Part shown: positions 45,028 to 54,105 of the stretch, in pieces | Numbering within the stretch: the first letter of the stretch is position 1 | How the letters are laid out: each line of letters opens with the position of its first letter | Source: Endothia cerciana | Lineage: Eukaryota; Ascomycota; Sordariomycetes; Diaporthales; Cryphonectriaceae | Direction of reading: 5' to 3' | Assembly (NCBI GenBank): GCA_026119935.1 | Contig: JALRMH010000006.1 | Location: 806,001 to 870,000, forward strand | Length of the DNA stretch: 64,000 nt | The notes under the pieces: model-generated | What the model saw: the letters and a program-made list of their open reading frames with translations, nothing else | Database searches by the model: none | Told to the model about the DNA's origin: nothing | Translations under genes and position numbers: made by a program

Positions 45028-46545
45028 CTAGAATCCGTCCACATGAGTACCGACCCCCTTCTGTTTCGCAAACTCGACAACCCTCATCCCAACCGTGAGG
45101 TCCATGAGACCCAGCCCAACACTCTTGTATATGACGTTGCCCCCCTGCAGCCACCTGCGCATGTGGTTATCCCGCTCCTTCTTCTTATTCTCGCTGGCGC
45201 CGTGACTTGACCTGCGCCTGTGGAAGATGGAGCTGGTCAGGCTGCCGCTGCGGGATGGTGAGGATGGCCGGCTGCTAGGACGGCTGTTGCTGCCGCCGGC
45301 TTCTGAGGCGCTGAAAACCGTCGATATCGAGGGGCCGGAGCTGAGATCTAGCTTCTCGAACTCTGAAACTGGTGCGCTGCTGTCCTCGCTGGAGATGTAG
45401 CTTCCCGTATCTGATGAGGATTCCTCATCCATCTTGATCCTGTGGAGCATAACGAGCTCACCCAGCCTATGTATTGCGTCAGCATCCCAGCTGGCCAATC
45501 TGAGGGTCTTGGGTGGGGGGGGGGGGAGGGGGATATCATGTCTTACTCACTCAATGAGCTGCTTTGGACTTAGTCCACCCTGAATGATCTCTCCCGCCTC
45601 CGTCAACGCCCCGTCCAGGGTATCAACGATTACCACACCCCCCTCGACTGCATGTTTATGAAAGTGCCGATGCCCATGCTCATGTATCTTGACCGCTTGG
45701 CGCACCACCTCCAGCGGTAGTTCAATCATATCGGGCGTATAACTCCCAATCGCGACGATCAGCCTTCCCTTCCTCCGCCCCTCCCCGCTCGTCAGGATCG
45801 AGTGCTCAAACAACGGCTCCCTGCTTGGCGTGCAGCAGAAGATGACGTCCGCCGCCCTGATCTGCTCGCGCAGGAGCCGTGCGAACTCGCCATACCCGGG
45901 CGTGAGGACCCCGAAGTCCGCCTCCGCCCAGCCCTCGCGCTCTTTAATGTCCGCGGGGACGGCGTAGAAGCGCTTGAGGATGTGTTTGGCGCTCTCGGAG
46001 AAGCGCCGGTTGATGATGTTGACGTGCCTGATGGTGTCGCCGCGGAGCATCAGGGCGAGACGGATGTGCCAGTAGGCCTGCTCGCCGCTGCCGAACGTGG
46101 TGATGGTGTGGACCCTGTTGCGCTTGATCACGAGACATGCGGAGGCGAGGGCAGTGCGGAATGCGGTGAGCGTGCTGGCGTGCAGGATGCCGACCGGCTG
46201 GCCGGTGGAGGAGAAGAGGGTGATGGCGCCGGTGGGCTTGATCTTTGGCCTGCTGGTGGACAGTGCTGCCGCCTCTGTCTGCGGTGGTGTCAGGGTTATC
46301 ACCTTCACGCCGAGGCCGGCCGGGCTGCTGGAGGGCATGAATAGGGAGGTCGCGCCCGTCCTGGAGGAGTTGATGGTCGTCCGGTGGGGCTGGTGGATGT
46401 CCGAGTCCTCCTCGTCTGGCTGTGAGCCGACCGAGTAGTCGTGGAGCGCCCCCTTAAGGTCCGTGTAGAACGCCTCGAGGTCATCCACGGTCATAGACTC
46501 GAGCAGCGCCTTGATCTGCTCGTCCGTGAGCACTGAGAGCGACAT
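45028..46545 (-). CDS. Ornithine cyclodeaminase/mu-crystallin family protein
   Basis: Two exons, 46545-45551 and 45466-45028, giving 477 aa. The Rossmann dinucleotide-binding site is TTFGSGEQAYWHIRLAL, preceded by GAITLFSSTGQPVGILHAS and followed by HVNIINRR. AADVIFCCTPSREPLF and IVAIGSYTPDMIELP are further family landmarks. The intron joins PKQLIE to LGELVMLHR in frame. A Ser-rich low-complexity insertion of about 90 residues then separates this from the final VIYKSVGLGLMDLTVGMRVVEFAKQ block. Family members reduce or deaminate imino/amino acids with NAD(P)H, but many are uncharacterised, so the reaction is left open. The 84-nt intron has a C12 run on the sense strand 24 nt after the donor. 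Confidence 0.9.
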
Positions 46546-47388
46546 CGTGGCGGCTTCGTCGACTGATCTGACCCGACCTGATAGATAACCGAGCGCTTAA
46601 TCTCGCACCTAGCAGCAGCCCGATGGTTCGTGGGTGGGCGCTGGGAAATTTATCGTGAAGCTGGACTGCCGGCAGCAGCAAGTTCACGCCTTCGGATGGG
46701 TCAGGCGAGACTGTCAGGCGGCATGTGGTGTTTATTTACAGTCCAAGAAGTAGCAGCAAGTATGATCTGCGCTGTTGTTGGAGACGGCTCCAGACTCGGC
46801 CAGTGGATACGCCAAGATGGATGCTTTCAAAAGTGCGTATAATACTGAGCACCTGCATACGTCATCTGGCCCGTCCCTGGAGTTCAAAGACCCACGATAG
46901 TTTTCAGATACATCAGTTTTCAGTTCCGATGTTGGAGGCTGACGGGTTCGTCCTCCAATTAGATGTGGTGATGGATCTTGTTTGGCATCTGTGGGTCCTA
47001 GAAAGCTCGGCAATGGGGTCTCGCATCTCGAACAAGACATGGCAGCAATGCCAGCTGGCGAGACAGGGTGCAACTACACAAACACGCCTGTGACGCTACA
47101 ATATCGACAAGAGACATACGATCTCCCTTGAAGGAGCTGATCGAAGGAAACTATTCTCGGGTCCGCTCTCGTCTAGAAGCACAGGTCTCGCTACGCTGGA
47201 AAGACAACATGGGACTCCCGCAAACCACAGATGAGCTCTGCCTCCTGGGCGCAATCAAACCTCCTGCTTTTCAGGCAATTTCATGACGAAAACAAACCCA
47301 TATGCGTCTTCCGTTTACCTTTCCACACCGAGTAAGTCACGACGCGCAGCAATCCAAGAAACGCCCCTAACAGAGACTGGCAGACCCC
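46546..47388. other. Intergenic region
   Basis: About 840 nt between the promoter side of the cyclodeaminase-like gene and the stop of the carbonic anhydrase gene. No protein-like frame and no named motif was found. Confidence 0.4.
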
Positions 47389-48266
47389 TCATCGGCCAGT
47401 CATTGAGGCACCACTGCTTCTGAACACCAGCGTCGCATGCTTGCCCCTGATGATATCATTCGGGCCCGGCGCCCTCTGACCATTCACCTTCGCCTTGGCG
47501 TTACCAAAGCCCAGATCCCGGATCCTTCCGGACCCGATGTCGAACAGACACCCGTGGACCTCCAGCCCGCGGTCGCGGATCGCCTCCTGCACCGTGAAGT
47601 TCGCCATGAGCACCCTCACGCCCGCCTCGACGTTCAGCTCCGCGATGCGGATCAGCCGCTCCTTCTCGTCCTTGATGGCCGCCAGCTCCTGCTGGTGCGC
47701 GAAGCGGACCGCCTTCAGCGGCGTCAGCCAGGTGTCGAGGACGCCGCCGACGCGGGCGTCCGCCAGCGCCGCGGCCGCACCGCCGCACGCCGAGTGGCCG
47801 CAGAGCACGATGTGCTTGACCTTGAGGTGGACGACGGCGTACTCGATCACGGCCGACGTGTTGATGTCAGTGGCGGAGATGATGTTGGCGATGTTGCGGT
47901 GCACGAAGACGTCGCCGGGCTGCAGGCCGAGGATGGTCGTCTCGGGGCAGCGGGAGTCGGAGCAGCCGAGCCAGACTAACATGGCGGAAACGTCAGACCA
48001 CGTATCTCCGGGCCTTGCTGTTTTATGTGGCGGGCACAGCGGGCACACGACCCACCGCCGCTCATGCTCTGCAAGTGGGAGAAGCAGCGCGCGGGGGGTG
48101 AGACATGCGACTTACGGATCTGTGGTGATTGGCCGCTAGCGAGCTTCGAGAAGAACTCCGGGTTCTGGTGAGCTTTGTAGCCCGCCCACGCGCCGTTCGA
48201 GCTCAGGGCATATTGATAGCTGTCCTCTGGGGTGGAATTGGTCGCCGTCAGTAATGTGTGCGACAT
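47389..48266 (-). CDS. Beta-class carbonic anhydrase
   Basis: Two exons, 48266-48116 and 47975-47389, with a 140-nt intron (GTAAGT donor), giving 245 aa. The enzyme interconverts CO2 and bicarbonate with a zinc ion. The exon junction creates ILWLGCSDSR. The zinc ligands are Cys55 (with Asp57 and Arg59 of CxDxR), His111 and Cys114 (HSAC). QPGDVFVHRNIAN and LGFGNAKAKVNGQ are further beta-class landmarks. An upstream mini-exon is possible: 48483-48471 encodes MAHN, ends at a GTAAGT donor and would splice in phase to 48271, extending the protein by about six residues. I kept the simpler start. Single-copy fungal enzymes of this type supply bicarbonate for biosynthesis in ambient CO2. Confidence 0.93.
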
Positions 48267-49815
48267 GACGGCTCAAAAACGTGAGATCGGGAACATAAGA
48301 CAGTAGACAGGAATTTGTGAGTGACAGGATGAAGGGCCGAGGATGGCTAATTACCCCACACTGTGATCTTTAGAAATAGAAAAACAGAATAGGTGGTCTG
48401 AGACATCACCTGAGGACTCGGCGTCGAGGGGATGGGGTGGTTCCGTGGTTATGCATAGCTGCGTACTTACGGTTGTGGGCCATCTTGAGTCTCGGCCTTG
48501 TATCACAGTCGAGCCAAGAGGTTCCGATTCAGCCGTGCGCTTGGGTGATCAACAGGCGTAAGCTCTCGGCGTCATGAGAATCATATGTGGTCCTGCACGA
48601 CAGTCTGACAGAGCGCCGTAGCCCCTCCTGATCTCTCGTAGTGCAAGTCGAAGTAAACGACAGCTGTTGTGGATCCCCGGTGTGCAAGGTATCAAACTCC
48701 TGCCGATATGCAGCCGGTGCCGAAGCCGAGTGAGCGGTGACGATATTCTGGGGGGGGGGGGGGGCGAGTGTTGGTGAGCTGCAAGTATCGATTACTTATT
48801 GTACGGTATGTTAGGTTTATGGGAGTTACTGACTGTCGGTCAGGGTAGACCCTTCGCAGTTTTGTCGAATGCCGAAAGGTGGCGGAAGGACAGACCGGCG
48901 TACACTAAATTAAGATAAAGTAACACGCGAGCTTCGGTGCGCGATTACACCTGGGACAAACGCGAGCTGGACGTAGATTATGGAGTAAAGTGGGTGGGTG
49001 AGTGGGTTGGTTACCACCTCGCTGTCGCCGGGCGACGGAGAGGCACGTTCAAGAGCGGGCGGTCGTTCACCAGGAACATCACCGGAACTTTCAAGATCAA
49101 GAACGTTGGGATGGCCATGAAACTTATTCATAGAAGTCCCCGGGAGTCGACAACCCCCAGGATCAGGATCTAGGACGTCTGGGATGGCACCCCTTCAAAC
49201 CCGATAGGGTTACTATCATCAGGGACATGGTGTGGAAGATCCCGATCGCACGAATATCATGTCTCGAGATGCTAGTAGTTGAGCTCAAGGAATTATTTCA
49301 AACGCCAGATCGCCGTCGCCGAACCCCTGGCGCCGGCGAAAGAGACCACTGTCTGAACCCAGGGCCTGTTTTGCACGCCCTCAATATGATAGATAGCCAT
49401 ATACTGCCTCGGCACGCGAGACTGCGCGAGCCCCTATAAAGAACAATCGGCCTGGGTGACTGATGGGGGTCTTTGTTGAGAGGTGTTTCACAGTACTAGT
49501 GCGAACTTCCACTGGTGTCGCACGTTCCTAGAAGGCGGTCGTCCAGGGCTGTTGGCTTTTGCCCCGTCTTGAATGTAGCTCACGATGGTTCACACAAGAG
49601 GCGGGTTGTCCTTCATCTCGAGAGTCGTATTCATGAGTGGCTGGCTACTCGGCGGCAATGTCACACAATACGGATGCGACCGAGAATGTTGTCCAGATCA
49701 AGCAATTCCATTGTGTCATCCATAAACCGTTTTGGTATTTTCCGTACGCCGTGACCATCAAAACCCTGTGCCAACCATGCAATCCCATTGAATGAAACCA
49801 GACCTCGGTAGAGAT
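48267..49815. other. Intergenic region upstream of carbonic anhydrase
   Basis: About 1.5 kb. It contains the possible carbonic anhydrase mini-exon (48471-48483) and a G15 run at 48750-48764. The part from 48900 to 49800 holds only short frames without recognisable features. The end belongs to the 3' region of the eL8 gene. Confidence 0.4.
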
Positions 49816-50986
49816 TTAGACCTTGATGGCAGACTCAATAGCCTTCCTCTTCTTCTCTGTACGCTTGTTGGCCTTGTCACCCATGATGCCACCACCCCAC
49901 TGGCGGCGGGAGTTCTCGGTGTTGGCCATATAGCCGTCCTTGATGGCAGAGATGAGCTTGGACAGCTCGCTCTTGTCCTCGGAGCGGACCTCGGTGATGG
50001 CAAGAACAGCGGCGGTCTAGGGAAAATTATGTCAGTGGCGTGTTATAAGTGGAGCACTTGATAAAGATAGCATACCTTCTTGTGGACGACGGTGCCCAGA
50101 CGAGCCTTGCCCTTGATGATGGCATAGGGGACACCCATCTTGCGGCAGAGAGCAGGCAGAAAGATGACCAGCTCAATGGGGTCGACATCGTTGGGGATGA
50201 GGACCAGAGAAGCCTTCTTGTTCTCGATCAGACCAACGACGTGGTTCAGACCGTACTTGGCGGCGTAGGGCTTCTTGGAGACATCCTCCTTCTTCTTGCC
50301 CTCCTTGATGGCAGTGGCCTCCTTCAACAGACGCTCCTTCTTCTCGGTCTTGGTCTCAGGGCGGTACTTGTTGAGGAGCTTGAAAGCCTGGGCGGCAGTG
50401 TTCTTGTCGAGGACCTGCTGGAACTGGGCGATCGCAGGGGGCACCTTGAGGCGCATGTTGAGGATCTTCTTTTGGCGCTGGAGGCGGACATACTCGGGCC
50501 ACTTCACCATGCGGGAGACATTGCGCTTGGGCTGGATGTCCTGGCCAATACCGAAGTTGCGAGGACGCTTCTCGATGAGAGGGTTCTGCCATCACATGGT
50601 ATTAGCATCCAACCGCGGGGTCGACAGGAGCAATGGAGGCATTCACAACATACCTTCGGGGCCTTCTTGCCAGCCTTGGACTGGGGGAAGGGCGCGGGCG
50701 CCGCCTTCTTACCGGACTTGGGAGGCTGTCATTGAGGAAGAAAGACATCAGCAAATGTTGTTCATTGACTGGTGGTCTTTCTTGAACTCTAGAGAGCTCA
50801 GCAGGATGCATTTGTGCCAACGCTGCTGAAGCTCAAGCCAGATGGATCATCACCCGTGTCACGAGGACAACCGAGCGGAATTCGCACCTCGAAACAAGTC
50901 CGAGGGCATTGGTCGTTGAAACGATGAGAATCATCGCGCAATGCGAGATGCCATCGTAACAGGCGTATCAATCAGGTGCTTACCAT
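49816..50986 (-). CDS. RPL8: 60S ribosomal protein eL8 (L7a/L8)
   Basis: Four exons: 50986-50984, 50725-50654, 50585-50076, 50016-49816, giving 261 aa. The first exon is only the ATG. A 258-nt intron (GTAAGC donor, CAG acceptor) then leads to PPKSGKKAAPAPFPQSKAGK. The body has the eL8 landmarks NPLIEKRPRNFGIGQDIQP, WPEYVRLQRQKKIL and the L7Ae-type RNA-binding core: GLNHVVGLIENKKASLVLI, DVDPIELVIFLPALCRKMGV, then GKARLGTVVHKKTAAVL. It ends NKRTEKKRKAIESAIKV. The length and order match fungal eL8 exactly. Divergent from NCS6 across about 510 nt. The long first intron is typical of fungal ribosomal protein genes and may host regulatory RNA. Confidence 0.96.
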
Positions 50987-51497
50987 TTTGACGGGTTGTT
51001 GGTCGGGCGATTGCTTGTCGATGACCCTCGAGAGAAGAAGTTGACTGGCAAAGGAGGAAAAAAGTTCAGGGAAGCTCGCGGGCCCGCAGACAAGATTTTG
51101 AGAATCCGTGGGCTCGCGAATTGTGCGCTAGTCATTTAACAGCTAGCGCAAGTGATCCGAGCTTTAGCCACGTGATACCCCGAATCAAGGACTGCAGCCT
51201 CGCCCGCAATTAAGCTGTCCCTCAGACATCTGAGCCTTCTCTCGAAGTTACAAAATCACTCTACCAAATACTTTGACGCATTCCACACGGACCTCTTGAC
51301 AGAATACTTACTTACCTGCAACCACTATCGAGCGGGCTATAAAGAGGAAGTGCAGGGATCTTCAGTGAGCCGCGTAATAGGAGGCGGAGGGGCGAAAGTC
51401 GACACTGAAGCAACACTTGGTTTGTTGTTAGAGGATCTCGAATAGGTCATTTTCTCTGATCAGTGCTGTTGCTTTCGGCCGTGTGGAGCTCCGCAGG
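50987..51497. promoter_or_regulatory. Bidirectional promoter between eL8 and NCS6
   Basis: 511 nt separate the two divergent start codons, so both promoters must lie here or in the long first intron of eL8. There is a short imperfect repeat of GCTAGTC/GCTAGCGC around 51127-51148. No sequence-specific factor site could be named with confidence. Confidence 0.5.
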
Positions 51498-52703
51498 ATG
51501 CCTCCAACACCTTGCGTCGTTTGCAAGGTAGAGCGGGCCCTTATCAAACGGCCAAAAAATTACCAGAAGCTCTGCAAGACGTGCTTCATTCGAATATTCG
51601 AGGACGAAGTACACCACACCATCATCGCGTCCAATCTGTTCTACCCCGGAGAGAAGGTCGCCATCGGAGCTTCAGGTGGCAAGGACTCAACAGTCTTAGC
51701 GTCTGTCCTAAAGACCTTGAACGAACGTCACAAATATGGCCTCGACTTAATGTTGTTGAGCATAGACGAGGGAATCAAGGGCTACCGAGACGACTCCCTG
51801 GAGACGGTCAAGCGCAATGCAGTACAGTACGACATGCCTCTGAAGATTGTAGGCTACGACGAGCTCTACGGATGGACCATGGACCAGGTGGTTGACACGA
51901 TCGGGAAGAAGGGCAACTGTACATACTGCGGAGTCTTCCGACGACAAGCTCTGGATCGCGGTTCGAAGATGTTGGGGATCAAACACGTTGTCACGGGTCA
52001 CAACGCGGACGACGTGGCGGAGACGGTGCTCATGAATTTGTTGAGAGGTGATTTACCTCGACTATCACGGGCCACCAGCATCATCACCGGCGACTCGACC
52101 TCGGACGTCAAGCGGAGCAAGCCGTTAAAATACTCATATGAAAAAGAGATCGTTTTGTATGCACATCACAAGAAGCTGGATTATTTCAGCACCGAGTGTG
52201 TATACAGCCCTGAGGCCTTTCGTGGGAGCGCGCGAAGTCTAATCAAGAACCTGGAGAAGGTACGCCCGAGCGCGATCCTGGACATCGTACGCAGTGGAGA
52301 GGATATGGCCAGACTGGTGCCAGGGAATCAGCCAGATAAGTGTGCGTGCAAGGGTAAGCCGATTCCGGTCGAGGTCACCCCGGAAGAGGAAGATGTCGGC
52401 GGATGTGGATCTGTAAACGGTCGCAGTTCGGGCAATGAGATGGCGATCATGGAGGCTCAGCTGAGAAGCGACGGTTCCTCCAAGGACCTTGAGACAGATG
52501 TTACCGCCGCTGTTCCCCTCAGGCCAAGGACAAAGGACCTCCATGGCCTGCCAACACGCAATAGAAAGCCGGGAGGGAAGGTCATTACCAAGCAGGTGAT
52601 GGGGAAATGCGAGAAATGCGGCTACATGTCAAGTCAGGCAATGTGTCAGGCATGCATGCTGTTAGAGGGGTTGAACAAAAACAGACCACAAATACAATTA
52701 TAG
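51498..52703 (+). CDS. NCS6: Cytoplasmic tRNA 2-thiolation protein 1
   Basis: Intronless, 401 aa. With NCS2 it thiolates the wobble uridine (U34) of tRNA-Lys, -Glu and -Gln in the cytosol, using sulfur passed on by URM1. Visible features: an N-terminal zinc cluster with Cys 6, 9, 26 and 29; the ATP-binding PP-loop SGGKDS at residues 59-64; the CTYCGVFRR catalytic segment; TGHNADDVAETVLMNLLRGD; and a C-terminal Cys set (KCEKCGYMSSQ, CQAC). A polar, likely disordered stretch sits between residues 290 and 360. The ATG at 51498 begins MPPTPCVVC; earlier in-frame codons lack an ATG. Shares an intergenic region with eL8, so two translation-related genes are back to back. Confidence 0.96.
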   Translation: MPPTPCVVCKVERALIKRPKNYQKLCKTCFIRIFEDEVHHTIIASNLFYPGEKVAIGASGGKDSTVLASVLKTLNERHKYGLDLMLLSIDEGIKGYRDDSLETVKRNAVQYDMPLKIVGYDELYGWTMDQVVDTIGKKGNCTYCGVFRRQALDRGSKMLGIKHVVTGHNADDVAETVLMNLLRGDLPRLSRATSIITGDSTSDVKRSKPLKYSYEKEIVLYAHHKKLDYFSTECVYSPEAFRGSARSLIKNLEKVRPSAILDIVRSGEDMARLVPGNQPDKCACKGKPIPVEVTPEEEDVGGCGSVNGRSSGNEMAIMEAQLRSDGSSKDLETDVTAAVPLRPRTKDLHGLPTRNRKPGGKVITKQVMGKCEKCGYMSSQAMCQACMLLEGLNKNRPQIQL

Positions 52704-52891
52704 CCATGTCGCAGTCGGACATCTGTCCACTGTTGATGGAATTTTTGAATTGCTGGAGATAACTTTGCCCGAGACTGCCCATCTCTCCACGACAACGTGA
52801 CTGATCTCCCACAAACTTCCCGGAGTGCCTACGCCAACCGCATGTCCACCTTGACCCCGTCCCAGGTGCATTCCCGTGTGGTACTAGTCAT

Positions 52892-53419
52892 CTAGCAGAC
52901 TCGCTTCTCCACCTGTAAAACAGAGTGTCAGTTCCATGGTTCTATCAGGTAGAAGGCTAGAATCACATACCCTCCAGGGGTTGTTCAACTCGTAGCCCGG
53001 CGGTGCTATCGGAGTGTCTGATTGTCCTCGTATTTCTCCCGTGAGCCTCCGATCGCGGTCCATCACTATAGCCCGAAGCGTCAGAACAACGTCCTCAGGT
53101 ATCAAGATCCAATCATTCCCGGGGATGAAGGCGAGGGGTCCGGTATCATCCGTACTTTGCTGTGAAGAAGTTAGCCAGCTGTCAAATCAAGCCGCGGCAT
53201 GTTAGGAGATGGTCATCACGCACTCTGTCCCATTGATCCAACGACCGCCTTGCTCTCTTCTTTCCGTTGGCGTAATATTTGATATTCGATAGCCCGGCGC
53301 CTGTAACGCCGAACATCTGTGTCTCGTCTTAGTAGAAGTTGGAGAAGATGAGGAGATCGGGCTTCACACACCGTGAAGACGATGGCATAAGGAAGGAAGG
53401 TCTCGAAAGGGACAGGCAT
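52892..53419 (-). CDS. NDUFA1: NADH:ubiquinone oxidoreductase subunit NDUFA1 (MWFE)
   Basis: Four exons: 53419-53372, 53316-53220, 53065-52971, 52912-52892, giving only 86 aa. This is an accessory subunit in the membrane arm of mitochondrial complex I. The N-terminal helix MPVPFETFLPYAIVFT continues into MFGVTGAGLSNIKYYANG. Then follow a basic segment (KKRARRSLDQWDR), MDRDRRLTGEIRGQSD and the family ending APPGYELNNPWRVEKR. All four pieces are needed to give the conserved order, and each phase closes. The weakest junction is the exon 2 donor (GTGATG); reading through introns gives longer, unrelated frames that hide this small gene. It sits about 690 nt from, and divergent to, the SAS3-like gene. 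Confidence 0.9.
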
Positions 53420-54105
53420 GATGTCTTTTGTCAGTCGGACGCCTGGCCAATCAATTAGTACAGGAGCTAAACAAATGGAATACGTGATAGGTAGAGACTT
53501 GCCTCTTGAATCGAGTGTGGCTTCAATCGTCGCAGTTGGGGAACCTGGAGGTGGTGATGGTTTTGGTTGAAGTCGGAAGCAGTCAGTTTGGGGCCGGCAA
53601 CGGTATATGACGTGGTTACGTAAGCGTTCCAGGAGCTCCAATCATCGCAAGTGCATGGTCTCCACGGTCACGGACAATGCGCATCCTCCCAGTGGCAAAG
53701 CCCACGATCTCATCTCAACCTTGAACGATACATCCCAGATACATCGAACTTACGCGTCGAAAACTCTTAAGGCCACGTGAATCACTCCATCTGCCCTGCA
53801 CAGGACCAACAATCCCTCGAGGAGCGCGTCTGATACGGCGCAACCCCCCTGCAGGTGTGAGCCCCCCACCCATGCGCGCAATACCCGACAACCCGTCGCA
53901 AACCCATTCATCCTACGAAAAACGAGCTCTGTTCCGGTACATGAAGATCTCTGCAACAGATATTCACTGGAGATGAAGCACGGCGCTGTGCCTATGTCTT
54001 GTTATCCCTAAGAAGAGAGTGGCGCAAGAGGCGGCTGCCAACCACGCTAGCTACAGAAGCTTTGCCCACACGACCTGCGTGCCGTGACTGCACTAGCCGA
54101 CGAGC
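53420..54105. promoter_or_regulatory. Divergent NDUFA1/SAS3-like intergenic region
   Basis: 686 nt between the two starts. Minus-strand frames at 53750-53956 and just upstream of the NDUFA1 ATG can be strung together with imagined introns, but they show no family features and are treated as non-coding. Confidence 0.5.

Noticed and set aside
53216..53641. 141-codon minus-strand frame over NDUFA1
   Set aside because: It reads through the first intron and begins at TTG. Only the MPVPFETFLPYAIVFT part is real coding sequence.
53475..53956. Minus-strand peptide upstream of NDUFA1 assembled with an imagined GC-AG intron
   Set aside because: A plausible-looking protein could be strung together, but it runs into a stop after the junction and the NDUFA1 start at 53419 explains the conserved sequence.
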